Below, piece after piece: positions 1 through 9,643 of a DNA stretch of 64,000 bases (its first letter is position 1; each line of letters begins with the position of its first letter). A program made the position numbers and the translations under genes. Source of the DNA: Gloeobacter morelensis MG652769 (GTDB taxonomy: Bacteria > Cyanobacteriota > Cyanobacteriia > Gloeobacterales > Gloeobacteraceae); assembly GCF_021018745.1 (NCBI RefSeq), contig NZ_CP063845.1, positions 3,596,001 through 3,660,000 on the forward strand. The letters are read 5' to 3'. The notes under the pieces are model-generated. The model was not told the DNA's origin. It made no database searches and saw only the letters and a program-made list of their open reading frames with translations.

Positions 1-3000
1 GTGTCCTCCGTATCGACAATCTCCGAGCGATCGAGCACCAACAGTTGCCGGAGTTGATCGGTACTCAGATCCGACAGCCAGTTCTCACCGGCGCTCACCA
101 CCTGCTCGGCCAGAGCCTTTTTGCTTTCGATCAGGGCGTTGATGCGCTCTTCGAGTGTGCCGGTGCACACGTACTTGTAGACCTGTACGTTCTTGGTCTG
201 GCCGATGCGGAAGACGCGGTCGGTGGCTTGATTCTCGACCGCCGGGTTCCACCAGCGGTCGAAGTGGAAGACGTGGTTGGCGCGGGTGAGGTTGAGGCCG
301 ACCCCCCCCGCCTTCAACGACAGAATAAAAATCCGCGGCCCCTGCGGATCGTTCTGGAAGCGCTCGATCATCGCCTCGCGCTGGTTTTTGCTGGTGCCGC
401 CGTAGAGAAAAAACACTTCTGAACCCAACTGGCGGCTCAGGTGCGCCTGCAGCAGGTGGCCCCACTCGGCGAACTGGGTAAAAATCAGCGCCCGCTCCTC
501 CTCGGCGAGCACTTCTTCGAGCATCTCGCCCAGGCGGTTGAGCTTGCCCGAGCGATCCGCAAGCGGCCCGTCGTCGCCCAAGTAGTGGCTTGGGTGGTTG
601 CAGATTTGCTTGAGTTTGACCAGGGTGGCAAGCACCGTCCCGCGCCGCTGGATGCCGGTGCTCTGTTCGATCTTGACGAGCGATTCGTTCACCACCCGCT
701 CGTAGAGGGCCGCCTGCTCGGGCGTGAGCGGACAGAAGACGTTGGTCTCCTGTTTCTCCGGCAGATCCTGAATAATCTGCGGGTCGGATTTGAGCCGCCG
801 CAGGATAAACGGCTGCACCAGCGCCTTGAGGGCGTTCGCCGAGGAGCGATCCCCGTACTTTTCGATCGGGACTGCGAAGCGGCGCTGAAAGAAGTTGCGC
901 GCCCCCAGATAGCCGGGATTGAGAAAATCGAGGATTGACCACAGTTCTGCGAGGCGATTCTCGACCGGCGTACCGGTGAGGGCGATCCGAAAGCGCGCCG
1001 TCAGCTCCCGAATCGACTGGGTCTGCTTGGCGTCGGGGTTTTTGATGTTCTGGGCTTCGTCGAGCACCAGGCCCAACCATTCGACGCGCTTGAGATCTTT
1101 GCTGTCGCGCTGTACCAGGGCGTAGCTGCTGACGATGATTTGCTTTTTCTGGGCCGTCTCGACAAAATTGCGCCCCTTCGGCCGCCGCGCACCATGATGG
1201 ACATGTACAGACAAACCAGTAGAAAATTTCTTGATTTCTCTCTCCCAGTTTCCCATTACTGATGTGGGGCAAATCAGCAGCACAGGAGCATCAAGCTCAT
1301 TTTTTGAGTTAAGATACAAAAGGAATGCTATCAGCTCAATTGTCTTTCCGAGTCCCATGTCGTCGGCTAGGCAAGCACCCAGGCCCCACTTCTGCAAAAA
1401 GGCGAGCCAGCCGACGCCAATTTTTTGATAGGGTCGCAGGGTGCCCTTGAACCCCGGTGGTTCGTCGATAGGGGTGAGTTTGCGCTGGTCGGTGAGGGTC
1501 TCCAGCAGTTGCTGAATGGGGCCGGAGCTGTCGAAGTTGACGATGGGCAGCCCATCGATTTTGGGGGTGTCGCCGAAGTTGAGGCGCAGCACATCCTCCA
1601 GCGAAAGTCCGACTTGATCTTTGCGCGACTGCAAAAAGCTGCGGGCGGCGCGCACGTCCTGGGGGCGCAATTCGACCCAGTTGTCGTGGACTTTGACCAG
1701 AGGTTCAGAACTGGCGGCGAGGCGGTCGAACTCGGCGCGGCTCAGGGTTTTGCCCGCGAGCGACAGCTCCCATTTAAACGCGAGCAAGCTCTGCATGCCG
1801 AGGCCCGAGCCGTTGCGACCGGGCGCGTTCGCTTCGAGTTTGAGGCCCAGGCGGTTGCGCAGGCTACCCGCATCCGCGAGGCTTTCGGGCAACAACACCC
1901 CGAAGCCGCTGTCGCGCAGCCGCCAGGTAGCGGCTTTGAGAAACTGAAACGCCTCGACGGTGCTCACGGTACAGCAGGTGGGCTGGGGGACGAGCAACCC
2001 CCGCTCGATGGGCGCAAAAATGCGCGAGGCGAGGCCCAAACCGGCAAGGAACACCTCCTGCAGTGCCCCGGTGCTGCTCCAGACTTGCTGGGCAGTGATC
2101 AGCGCCTCGGGATCGTCACCCGCCTGCAACAGAAAATCCAGCTTCCACTCGCTTTTGCTCTCCTCGGGCGGCTGCAGGCGGAAGCAAGTGCGCGAGCGGA
2201 CCTGATAGCTCAGGGGGGCGCGCCAGGTGGCCAGGGCTTCCGCCAGGGCCGGCGTCTCCGGATCCGGGGATTTGAGCTGGGGCTGGGGATGGGCCAGGGC
2301 CAGAAGCCAGGGGCGCACCGCTCCGGCAGGCAGCGTGCGCGGATCGGGAGGCTCGCAAGCAAGCAGCGTGCGCACCCGCGCGTCGAGCATAGCGCCCAGG
2401 AAACTCTTGAGAATCTGGTGCGCAGACAATGCGGGGGTAGCGGCGCGGCAGGCGCCCGGTAGACGGGCGGCAAATTCTTTGAGGCGGGCTTGATCGACGG
2501 CGCTGTCGAGCAGCGGCACCCAGTGGGCAGTGGGGATTTGCTGGCCGTCGCCGCTCTCCAGGTCGGGCAGGTACTTGGCGCGCACCAGCAAGTCGAGCAC
2601 CCAGCGGGCGCACTGCGACCAGAAGCGCAGGTCGTCACCAATCGAGGCGTCCCCGCCGCCCAGGGGCACCCCAAGCAGCAGTTCAAAAGCCTGGTGACCA
2701 TCGAGCCAGAAACCTTCCACCAGCCATGGTTCCAGCTCCAAGGGCTTGCCTTCGGGAGCCGCACTCGCCGAGTAGACCACATTTTCGACCGTGGCGGGCA
2801 ACTGGAGGGCTAACGTCTCGGGAACCAGCGATCTGAGCGGTATTTGGGGAAACTGAGCGGCCAGGCGAGGGGACAGCTCGGCCGGTTCCTGGACATAGGG
2901 ATGCGCGGAGGGTGCTTCGGAGCGCTTGCGCCGCTTTGCAACCCGCCTCCAGGTTTCTCCCCAAAGGAAAAGCCCGGCCCGGGGGGGTTGGTGAACCCAG

Positions 3001-3020
3001 ATACCGTGCAAGATAGCCAT
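1..3020 (-). CDS. SNF2-family DEAD/DEAH-like helicase, 3' end cut by window edge
   Basis: ATP-dependent SWI/SNF2-type DNA translocase. The frame is open from an ATG at 3020 to the left edge, about 1006 codons. It begins MAILHGIWVHQ, a start typical of cyanobacterial SNF2 proteins, followed by a roughly 500-residue SNF2-associated region. Walker A (DDMGLGKT) lies near residue 556 and motif II is DEAQ near residue 654. The C-terminal helicase half has DRWWNPAVENQATDR then FRIGQ near residue 935. The visible end (DLSTDQLRQLLVLDRSE) is close to the usual C-terminus, so probably only a few residues are missing. Partner and substrate cannot be read from the sequence; bacterial members are linked to DNA repair or transcription recycling. 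It diverges from the TauE-like gene. Confidence 0.93.
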   Translation of the reverse strand, partial: MAILHGIWVHQPPRAGLFLWGETWRRVAKRRKRSEAPSAHPYVQEPAELSPRLAAQFPQIPLRSLVPETLALQLPATVENVVYSASAAPEGKPLELEPWLVEGFWLDGHQAFELLLGVPLGGGDASIGDDLRFWSQCARWVLDLLVRAKYLPDLESGDGQQIPTAHWVPLLDSAVDQARLKEFAARLPGACRAATPALSAHQILKSFLGAMLDARVRTLLACEPPDPRTLPAGAVRPWLLALAHPQPQLKSPDPETPALAEALATWRAPLSYQVRSRTCFRLQPPEESKSEWKLDFLLQAGDDPEALITAQQVWSSTGALQEVFLAGLGLASRIFAPIERGLLVPQPTCCTVSTVEAFQFLKAATWRLRDSGFGVLLPESLADAGSLRNRLGLKLEANAPGRNGSGLGMQSLLAFKWELSLAGKTLSRAEFDRLAASSEPLVKVHDNWVELRPQDVRAARSFLQSRKDQVGLSLEDVLRLNFGDTPKIDGLPIVNFDSSGPIQQLLETLTDQRKLTPIDEPPGFKGTLRPYQKIGVGWLAFLQKWGLGACLADDMGLGKTIELIAFLLYLNSKNELDAPVLLICPTSVMGNWEREIKKFSTGLSVHVHHGARRPKGRNFVETAQKKQIIVSSYALVQRDSKDLKRVEWLGLVLDEAQNIKNPDAKQTQSIRELTARFRIALTGTPVENRLAELWSILDFLNPGYLGARNFFQRRFAVPIEKYGDRSSANALKALVQPFILRRLKSDPQIIQDLPEKQETNVFCPLTPEQAALYERVVNESLVKIEQSTGIQRRGTVLATLVKLKQICNHPSHYLGDDGPLADRSGKLNRLGEMLEEVLAEEERALIFTQFAEWGHLLQAHLSRQLGSEVFFLYGGTSKNQREAMIERFQNDPQGPRIFILSLKAGGVGLNLTRANHVFHFDRWWNPAVENQATDRVFRIGQTKNVQVYKYVCTGTLEERINALIESKKALAEQVVSAGENWLSDLSTDQLRQLLVLDRSEIVDTED

Positions 3021-3091
3021 GCTGACATTTTATGCTTCGCAGCCTGGCTGCTGGGTGAAATAATTGGGCATGGCGCTTCTGGGGGTGGCCC

Positions 3092-3469
3092 TTGGGTAGT
3101 TTGGGCACGGTGCAGATCGCCTCGCTGCTGAGCCTGGGGCTGGTGGCCGGGGTGCTGGCCGGTATGTTCGGCATCGGCGGCGGGGCGATTATGGTGCCGG
3201 CGATGATGTTTTTGATCGGCTTTAGCACCAAGATGGCCACCGGCACTTCGCTTGCGGCGCTGCTGCTGCCTTTTGGGCTGTTTGGCGTGCTTGAGTACTA
3301 CAAAAACGGCCAGGTGAACATCCCGGCGGCGCTGCTACTGGCGGCGGGGCTGTTCGTGGGTTCGTATTTTGGCGCCAAATTGACGCTCGGTTTGCCGGAT
3401 ATCGTCGTCAAGCGCGCCTTCGGGGTGTTCTTGATCGTGGTTGCCCTGCGCTATCTGACGACAAAATAA
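3092..3469 (+). CDS. Half-size TauE/SafE-family membrane protein
   Basis: Predicted anion or organosulfonate exporter of the TauE/SafE family. The 125-residue protein carries one family repeat: a first helix with the GMFGIGGGAIMVP motif (about residues 24-36), then three more hydrophobic segments ending in RYLTTK. Full-length relatives have two such repeats (about 250 residues), so this one presumably dimerises (inference). The start is uncertain. TTG 3092 follows a GGGGG run at a plausible distance; TTG 3101 and GTG 3110 are alternatives. It is convergent with the MscS gene, with a hairpin between them. The substrate is unknown. Confidence 0.8.
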   Translation: MGSLGTVQIASLLSLGLVAGVLAGMFGIGGGAIMVPAMMFLIGFSTKMATGTSLAALLLPFGLFGVLEYYKNGQVNIPAALLLAAGLFVGSYFGAKLTLGLPDIVVKRAFGVFLIVVALRYLTTK

Positions 3470-3483
3470 CTAAGGTATCAGGC

Positions 3484-3516
3484 ATCAGGTGTCAGTAAGT
3501 GCCCTGACGCCTGATT
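3484..3516. terminator. Hairpin between convergent genes
   Basis: Twelve-base arms ATCAGGTGTCAG (3484-3495) and CTGACGCCTGAT (3504-3515) pair with one G-T wobble around an 8-base loop. The hairpin lies between the TauE-like stop and the MscS stop, so it can serve both strands. There is no clear T tract. Confidence 0.6.
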
Positions 3517-5167
3517 AGTTCAACTTACCGGCCGCCGGACCAAATTCGTTGGGATCCGCTTCGTAGCTCGGGGCAAAAATGCGAATGCCTGCCTCCTGGC
3601 AGCAGTCGCGGATGTTTTCGTGCAGTTGGGAATAGATCCTCTCAACAGTAAGCTCTGCGTTCGATTGAGCCATGACCAGCGCATCGATGTAGGCGTTCAG
3701 CTCGTAGGTGACGTAGACCTCGTTCAATTCTTTTTGCAGCACAAAAGGCTGGGGTTCTTGAGCAATGAACGTCGTGCGGGCCGCCGCCGCTTTGAGCGCC
3801 TCGTAGGCCCGGCGCCAGGGGACTTCATAGCCCAAAAATACTTTGGTGTGCAAGATCAGTTTTTTGTCCAGTTCGCGGACAGTATTGAAGTTCTCGATCT
3901 GCCGGGTGAGGATGTCGGAATTGGGGATATTGATGACCACGTTTTTGACAGTGATGATCCGGGTGACCAGCAGTGAAGTCTCGAGCACTCGCCCGACCGT
4001 GTCGCCGAGGCGGACGATGTCGCCGACTTTGAAGTTGCGCGTATAGATGAGCAGAGTGCCGGCGACGATGTTGGCGATGGCCGAAGTGGAACCCAGGGAG
4101 ACGAGAATGCCCAGAAATACCGAAATGCCTTGAAATGCAGGCGAATCGAATCCGGGCAGGTACGGGAAGATAACGACGGCAGCCAGGGCGATAGTCAGCC
4201 AGGTGAGCAGCCGATAGGTCGGCTTCGCCCACTCCGGGTAGAATCCGGGAAGCACGAAGGTCTCCCTTTCCAGTTGTTCGGAGAGGGGACGCAAAAATCG
4301 CAAAGCCAGGTAGGCTACCGTCACAACACTGATTATAAAAAAGACGTTCGGAATATAACCGATAATCGCCAGGCCAATCGTCTGAAAAGCTGACAAAAAG
4401 TAGCCACGGAATGCCGCTGCTATCTGGCGCGTCCAGGGGAACAGATCGAGCACCAGCGGAAAGTAAATGGCAAGCAAGCCCAGCACCACCGCAATCTGGA
4501 CGAGGCGCGCAAAGAAAGTAATCAAATCATCCAGTTGGTTGGCCTGCAACAGCTCGTAGCTGCCGATGTGGATGGGCCGGATGTAAACGTTTTCCCAGGC
4601 TTTGAGTACCCGGTAGAGCCGGGCGAAGACATGGTTGATGACCCTCAGGGCCGCCAGCAAAATGACCGTGGCTACGGCGGTATAGGCGCCGCTGCGCAGC
4701 AGGTAGCCGGTTTGCCGTTCCTGGCGGTAGCGGCCGACGGCCGATCTAATCTTTTCGAGAGAGTCCTTCGCCAAAGCTGTGCGGCTTTTGCCGGCCGCTC
4801 GGGCGTCCGCCTCGGAGAAGGTCGCAAGGTTGCCCCCCGGGTAGGAAATCGCGGTGAGGGGGATGCCCTGTTTATCACCCGATTCGATTCTCAAAGCGTC
4901 GAGGGGCTGGTCTTGATTCTGGGCAAATTTCACCAGCCGCTCGGTGGTGTTCTTGCCCCGCTCCGAGGCTGAAGCGCTCCCCAGTTCTACCTCGATGACA
5001 AACAGGGTCTTGCCGTCGAGGGCGACAGCGCCTGCGGCGGTCTGGGCGGTAGGAGATTTGGATTCAGTTTTGGAAGTCTCCTGGGCCGACAGCGGGCAGA
5101 TGAGCGCGGCTGACAGTACCAGGACGGCGACCAATCGGCTCACAATCCAGCGAAACCCAGGGTGCAT
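3515..5167 (-). CDS. MscS-family mechanosensitive ion channel
   Basis: Predicted small-conductance mechanosensitive channel or related osmotic-release protein, 550 residues. The ATG at 5167 is preceded by AGAGGTATGCC and gives a clear signal peptide (MHPGFRWIVSRL, hydrophobic stretch, then PLSAQ). A soluble Ser/Lys-rich region of about 150 residues follows, then several membrane helices and the MscS core. The pore helix region reads SLGSTSAIANIVAG, followed by the beta domain FKVGDIVRLGDTVGRV and NIPNSDI. The frame stays open upstream to 5383, but that extension has no sensible N-terminus. Divergent from the ABC transporter. The N-terminal periplasmic domain makes it larger than E. coli MscS. 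Confidence 0.9.
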   Translation of the reverse strand: MHPGFRWIVSRLVAVLVLSAALICPLSAQETSKTESKSPTAQTAAGAVALDGKTLFVIEVELGSASASERGKNTTERLVKFAQNQDQPLDALRIESGDKQGIPLTAISYPGGNLATFSEADARAAGKSRTALAKDSLEKIRSAVGRYRQERQTGYLLRSGAYTAVATVILLAALRVINHVFARLYRVLKAWENVYIRPIHIGSYELLQANQLDDLITFFARLVQIAVVLGLLAIYFPLVLDLFPWTRQIAAAFRGYFLSAFQTIGLAIIGYIPNVFFIISVVTVAYLALRFLRPLSEQLERETFVLPGFYPEWAKPTYRLLTWLTIALAAVVIFPYLPGFDSPAFQGISVFLGILVSLGSTSAIANIVAGTLLIYTRNFKVGDIVRLGDTVGRVLETSLLVTRIITVKNVVINIPNSDILTRQIENFNTVRELDKKLILHTKVFLGYEVPWRRAYEALKAAAARTTFIAQEPQPFVLQKELNEVYVTYELNAYIDALVMAQSNAELTVERIYSQLHENIRDCCQEAGIRIFAPSYEADPNEFGPAAGKLN

Positions 5168-5370
5168 TTGGCATACCTCTTTAGGGGAAGACGGTATCGA
5201 TTCTATTGCGTGCCGATCAAACTGGATCGCTCGCGGATCGCCACGCGGTCGCTGCCGCCCCGACCGTAAACTTTTGGTCGGTACAGCTGCGTGCAGGACT
5301 CGGGCGATGTGGCCGAGGACGAGCCACCCGAAAAAATGGCGGCTGCCGAAGGGGTGGACAGGTGACGACA

Positions 5371-7188
5371 ATGGAGATCTCATCCATCCGGTTCGGTGTA
5401 TCGATGTTCATCCGCCTGCGCCGCGTTCTAGAACTGGTCTGGCAGAGCGGCCCGCTCGCCTGCGTCGGTCTACTGATCCTCACGCTGGTAGGTGGAGTGT
5501 TACCCGCTGTGCAACTCTACGTCGGCAAGCTCATCATCGACACGGTCGTGGCCGCCTCCACGCGGCCGGACGGTGAAATCTTCACCAGCCGGGCGCTCGG
5601 ATTGGTGGGTTTGGAACTGGGGCTGCTGGTGCTCTCCGCCGCCGTCCAGACGGCCGGGTCGATCCTCCAGGAGGTCTTCGGTGAAAAGCTGACCTTCCAG
5701 ATCAACGAGCGGATCTTGCGCAAGGCAGACGCGCTGGAACTGGCCTACTTCGAGGATTCAAAATTCTACGACGCGCTGCAGCGCGCCCAGCGCGAGGCGG
5801 GCTACCGGCCCCTGGGTCTGCTGATCCAGAGCCTGTCGATTACCCAGAGCGTCGTCTCGATGGGGGCGCTGGTGGTCCTGCTCGCCCGCCTAGGAGCGTT
5901 CGTACTGCCGGTGCTGGTGCTCGCCTCGGTGCCGCTGCTGGTCACAACGGTGCGCTTCGTGCGCACGGGTTATCTGCTTGTGCAGGCGCGCACCCCGGAG
6001 GCCCGCAAGATGAGCTATATCAAGACGCTGATGGGCACCGACCAGGCCGCCAAGGAAATCAAACTATTCAACCTCGGGCCGTATTTTATTGAGAGTTTTC
6101 GCAACCTGTTTACAAAGGTGCACCGCGAGACGGTCGATCTGGCCCTGCGCAAAGGGGCGGCGCGGGTGGGAAGCAGCGCCTTCAACGCCCTCTGCTACGC
6201 GGGACTTTACGGGTACCTCATCTGGATGGCGCTTCGGCGGCTTCTGACCATCGGCGATCTGACCCTCTATGCCGGAGCGGTGCTGCAGCTCAACAACCAG
6301 TTGCAGTCGCTCAGCGAGAGCGGGGCGCGCGTTTATCAAAATGCGCTGTTTATCGACGATTTGTTCAGGTTTCTGGATCTCAAGCCCCGCAGGGCCGTGG
6401 CCGCCGCACCCCGGCCGCTACCCGAGCGCATCGAGCAGGGCATCCGCTTCGAAGCTGTCACTTTTCGCTATCCGGGTTGCGAGCGCGAGGTGCTGAGCGG
6501 TGTGAGCTTCGAAATCCGACCCGGCGAGACGGTGGCGCTGGTGGGCGAAAACGGCTCCGGCAAGACGACGCTGGTCAAGTTGCTCACCCGCCTGTACGAA
6601 CCCACCGGCGGACGCATCCTCCTCGAAGGTCGGGATCTAGCCGAGTACGAACCCGAGCAGCTGCGCGAACTGGTGGGGGTGGTCTTTCAGGATTTTGTGC
6701 GCTTTCATGCCACCGCCCGCGACAACATCGCCTACGGCCGGGTGGACGCCCTCACGGATTTTGAGCGCATCGAAGCGGCGGCGGCGCGCGGTGGGGCGGA
6801 CGCGCTCATCACCAGCCTCGCGCGCGGCTACGACACGATGCTCGGCAAATGGTTCCGCGAAGGCCAGGAGCTCTCCGGCGGCCAGTGGCAAAAAATTGCC
6901 CTCGCCCGGGCCTACATGCGCGCCGCACCGGTGCTGGTGCTCGACGAGCCCACCGCCGCCCTCGACGCGCGCGCCGAGCACGAAGTGTTCAGCAAATTCC
7001 GGGAGCTGCGCCAGGGGAAAATGGCCCTTTTGATCTCGCACCGCTTCTCGACGGTGCTCACCGCCGACCGCATCGTCGTGCTGGAGGGGGGCCGGGTCGG
7101 CGAGCAGGGAACCCACCGCGAACTTGCCGCCCAAAACGGGCGCTATGCCGAGCTGTTCACCCTTCAGGCAGAGGGCTACCGAGAATGA
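5371..7188 (+). CDS. ABC transporter, fused permease and ATP-binding domains
   Basis: Half-type ABC exporter of 605 residues that would act as a homodimer or heterodimer in the inner membrane. The N-terminal half has hydrophobic segments of a type-1 exporter transmembrane domain. The nucleotide-binding half has Walker A (GENGSGKTT), signature LSGGQWQKIALARA, Walker B VLVLDEPTAALD and the H-loop LLISHRFSTV. The ATG at 5371 follows AGGTGA at good spacing; the open frame further upstream lacks support. Substrate cannot be inferred. No partner permease or binding protein lies alongside, which fits a self-contained exporter. Confidence 0.92.
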   Translation: MEISSIRFGVSMFIRLRRVLELVWQSGPLACVGLLILTLVGGVLPAVQLYVGKLIIDTVVAASTRPDGEIFTSRALGLVGLELGLLVLSAAVQTAGSILQEVFGEKLTFQINERILRKADALELAYFEDSKFYDALQRAQREAGYRPLGLLIQSLSITQSVVSMGALVVLLARLGAFVLPVLVLASVPLLVTTVRFVRTGYLLVQARTPEARKMSYIKTLMGTDQAAKEIKLFNLGPYFIESFRNLFTKVHRETVDLALRKGAARVGSSAFNALCYAGLYGYLIWMALRRLLTIGDLTLYAGAVLQLNNQLQSLSESGARVYQNALFIDDLFRFLDLKPRRAVAAAPRPLPERIEQGIRFEAVTFRYPGCEREVLSGVSFEIRPGETVALVGENGSGKTTLVKLLTRLYEPTGGRILLEGRDLAEYEPEQLRELVGVVFQDFVRFHATARDNIAYGRVDALTDFERIEAAAARGGADALITSLARGYDTMLGKWFREGQELSGGQWQKIALARAYMRAAPVLVLDEPTAALDARAEHEVFSKFRELRQGKMALLISHRFSTVLTADRIVVLEGGRVGEQGTHRELAAQNGRYAELFTLQAEGYRE

Positions 7189-7277
7189 GAAGCGGATCTT
7201 CCCGTCGCAGGGAGGAGGCGAAGGTCGGCGGTAATTTCTACATTGCAGATGACCCCAATTAAGACAGGCATAAGAAC

Positions 7278-8003
7278 ATGGCTGATACACACATCCGTCG
7301 CGCTGTAGGGACTTTCTCCAATCGTGCCCAGGCCGAGCAAGCCCTCTATCGGCTGCGCGATGCCGGTTTTGATATGGACGACGTCTCCGTGATCAGTAAG
7401 CACGAAGAGGGTGGCGAGATTGCCGGTGCCGACGTCAAAGACGAAGTCGGCAACCGCGCCGGCGAAGGGGCTGCCACCGGGGCGACCACCGGGGCGGCCG
7501 TGGGCGGTCTGACCGGTTTGCTGGTCGGTATCGGCGCGCTGGCCATTCCCGGCATCGGTCCGGTGATGACCGCAGGTGCCCTGGGTACCGCCCTCGCCAC
7601 CACCCTGGCAGGCGGCGCCATCGGTGCGGCAGCGGGCGGCCTGGTGGGTGCCCTCATCGGCCTCGGCATCCCCAAGGAGCGCGCCGAAGCCTATAACGCG
7701 GCAGTGACCCGCGGCGACTACCTGGTGGTCATCGACGGCACCGCCGAAGAGATCAACGAAGCCGAGCGCATCCTCAACGGCCAGGGCATCCGCGACTACG
7801 GCGTCTACGACGCTCCGGCCGGCAGTTACGACGAAGCGCGCTACCGCAACCGTCCCTCCCTGGGGGATCGCGCCCGCAACCTGGGCACCCGCGCGCAGGG
7901 TTCGGCCCAGGAGACCGTGGGCCGCATCACCAACGATCCGGCCGATGTGATCGAGGGTGAGGCCAAGCAGCGTCAAGCCGACATCAACGACCGTAAGTAC
8001 TAA
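7278..8003 (+). CDS. General-stress-like protein with glycine-zipper core and CsbD-like tail
   Basis: A 241-residue protein in three parts. Residues 1-45 resemble the heat-induced/YflT-type stress domain (VGTFSNRAQAEQALYRLRDAGF). Residues 65-135 are a Gly/Ala-rich stretch with repeated GxxxG spacing (ATGATTGAAVGGLTGLLVG, then AGGAIGAAAGGLVGALIGLG) that could insert in a membrane or oligomerise. The C-terminus (QETVGRITNDPADVIEGEAK) resembles CsbD-type stress proteins. It stands alone, followed by terminator-like hairpins. The stress role is inferred from these similarities; no enzymatic residues are visible. Confidence 0.8.
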   Translation: MADTHIRRAVGTFSNRAQAEQALYRLRDAGFDMDDVSVISKHEEGGEIAGADVKDEVGNRAGEGAATGATTGAAVGGLTGLLVGIGALAIPGIGPVMTAGALGTALATTLAGGAIGAAAGGLVGALIGLGIPKERAEAYNAAVTRGDYLVVIDGTAEEINEAERILNGQGIRDYGVYDAPAGSYDEARYRNRPSLGDRARNLGTRAQGSAQETVGRITNDPADVIEGEAKQRQADINDRKY

Positions 8004-8013
8004 AAACCGTGAA

Positions 8014-8035
8014 GCGTCGAGAACCTTCTCGACGC
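8014..8035 (+). terminator. Perfect inverted repeat after the stress protein gene
   Basis: GCGTCGAGAA (8014-8023) and TTCTCGACGC (8026-8035) are perfectly complementary with only CC between them. There is no T run, so alone it may act as a 3' stabiliser. A second hairpin with a T run follows at 8049. Confidence 0.5.
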
Positions 8036-8048
8036 GCTCGAACGGCAG

Positions 8049-8074
8049 GCCGGGGGCGCAAGCTCCCGGCTTTT
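8049..8074 (+). terminator. Rho-independent terminator
   Basis: GCCGGGGGC (8049-8057) pairs with GCTCCCGGC (8062-8070), one G-T wobble and a GCAA loop, and TTTT follows. It ends transcription of the stress protein gene about 150 bp before the peptide transporter start. Confidence 0.8.
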
Positions 8075-8223
8075 CCGATGGCGGGCCAAGAATTGTGCAT
8101 TGGCGCACCTCCACAGTTGAAAGCGATTGCGAGTATGGTGGGAAATTGAAAAATCGCTGGCCCCCACAGCAATGCGGCGGGCACCCCCGGCCCACTTCTT
8201 GCCGTTTTCAATCCGGTCAAACC

Positions 8224-9633
8224 ATGAGCAATTTCCAAGCCGAAATCCCCCTCGCCGCCGGTCCCGCCTCCTCAAGGACGTTTTTCGGCCATCCGGTCGG
8301 ACTGTACGTGCTATTTTTCACCGAGATGTGGGAGCGCTTTTCGTACTACGGAATGCGCGCCCTGCTGGTGCTTTACATGATCAATTACCTCTCGAAGCCG
8401 GAGATTGCAGCCGGTGTGCTGGGCTACGGCGCGGTGCGCGGTGCGCTGGAGGGGGTGTTCGGACCGCTTGCCACCCAGGCGTTCGCTTCGCAGATTTACG
8501 GCATTTACACCGCACTGGTCTACTTGACGCCGCTGTTGGGCGGCTACCTGGCCGATCAGGTCTGGGGACAGCGCCGCACGGTGGTGATTGGCGGCGTGCT
8601 GATGGCGATGGGCCACTTTTTGATGGCCTTCGAGAGCTTGTTCTTCCTGGCCTTGGGGCTAATCATCCTCGGTAATGGCGCTTTTAAGCCGAACATCTCC
8701 ACCCAGGTGGGTGGGCTGTACCCGCCCGGTGACCCGCGCCGCGACCAGGCTTTTAGCATTTTTTATGTCGGCATCAACCTGGGGGCGTTCGCAGCGCCGC
8801 TGGTGTGCGGCACCCTGGGCGAGACGGTGGGCTGGCACTACGGATTTAGCGCCGCAGGCGTCGGCATGGTGATTGGGTTGATGATTTATCTGTTCGGCCA
8901 GCGCTATCTGGCGCCGGACCAGCTCGCCCAGACCCGCGCCAACCATACCGAGAAAATCCCCCTCGATTCCACCGAACGCAGCGGCATCCTGGCGCTGGTA
9001 GCCCTGTGCGTCATCAACGTCTTCTGGTGGGCGGCCTACGAGCAAAGCGGCAACACCATCGCCTTTTGGGCGGACAAATTTACCAACCGCGAACTTTTTG
9101 GCAACGGCTGGCTATTTCCGGCCACCTGGGTGCAGTCCATCAACCCGTTTTTGATCTTCACCCTGACCCCGGTCATCGTCGGCCTGTGGGCCTGGCAGGC
9201 CAGCCGCGGCAAAGAACTTTCGACCATCGCCAAGATGGTCTTCAGCTGCCTGCTCCTCGGGATGGCCTTTCTAGTCATGGTGGGCGGGGCGCGCGAGTAC
9301 GCCCAGACCGGCACGACCAGCATCTGGTGGCTGCTTGCTTTTTTTACACTGATGACAGTGTCGGAGTTGTACCTTTCGCCCATCGGTCTGTCGCTGGTGA
9401 CCAAAGTCGCCCCGGCGCGGATGGTCTCGCTGCTGATGGGCATGTGGTTTTTGGCGATTTTCGCGGGCAACTACCTGGGTGGCTTTCTGGGGACTTATAT
9501 CGAGCGCATACCCAAGGAGACGTTCTTCCTGGGTATGGCCTGTATGTGCTTCGCCGCGGGCGGGGCGATGTGGCTGCTGAGCGGCCCGGTCAAAAAGGCT
9601 GTCAACGCTTCGATTGCCCAGAAAAAAGCCTGA
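8224..9633 (+). CDS. POT/PTR2-family proton-coupled oligopeptide transporter
   Basis: Proton-dependent di/tripeptide symporter of the major facilitator superfamily, 469 residues. The first helix carries the family motif TEMWERFSYYGMRALL, and the PTR2 signature FSIFYVGINLGAF lies in the middle. About 12-14 hydrophobic helices are visible. The ATG at 8224 starts MSNFQAEIPLA and matches the family; the frame continues upstream to 7957 but runs into the terminator region. Shine-Dalgarno is weak. The neighbouring genes give no further hint of the substrate. Confidence 0.92.
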   Translation: MSNFQAEIPLAAGPASSRTFFGHPVGLYVLFFTEMWERFSYYGMRALLVLYMINYLSKPEIAAGVLGYGAVRGALEGVFGPLATQAFASQIYGIYTALVYLTPLLGGYLADQVWGQRRTVVIGGVLMAMGHFLMAFESLFFLALGLIILGNGAFKPNISTQVGGLYPPGDPRRDQAFSIFYVGINLGAFAAPLVCGTLGETVGWHYGFSAAGVGMVIGLMIYLFGQRYLAPDQLAQTRANHTEKIPLDSTERSGILALVALCVINVFWWAAYEQSGNTIAFWADKFTNRELFGNGWLFPATWVQSINPFLIFTLTPVIVGLWAWQASRGKELSTIAKMVFSCLLLGMAFLVMVGGAREYAQTGTTSIWWLLAFFTLMTVSELYLSPIGLSLVTKVAPARMVSLLMGMWFLAIFAGNYLGGFLGTYIERIPKETFFLGMACMCFAAGGAMWLLSGPVKKAVNASIAQKKA

Positions 9634-9643
9634 TAGCGGACCT

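Noticed and set aside
85-1272. 395-codon minus-strand frame starting at 1272
   Set aside because: It is an Arg/Ala-rich alternative frame; the SNF2 helicase motifs lie in another minus-strand frame.
5206-5370. Upstream start of the ABC transporter
   Set aside because: It would overlap the divergent promoter region; ATG 5371 has AGGTGA at proper spacing.
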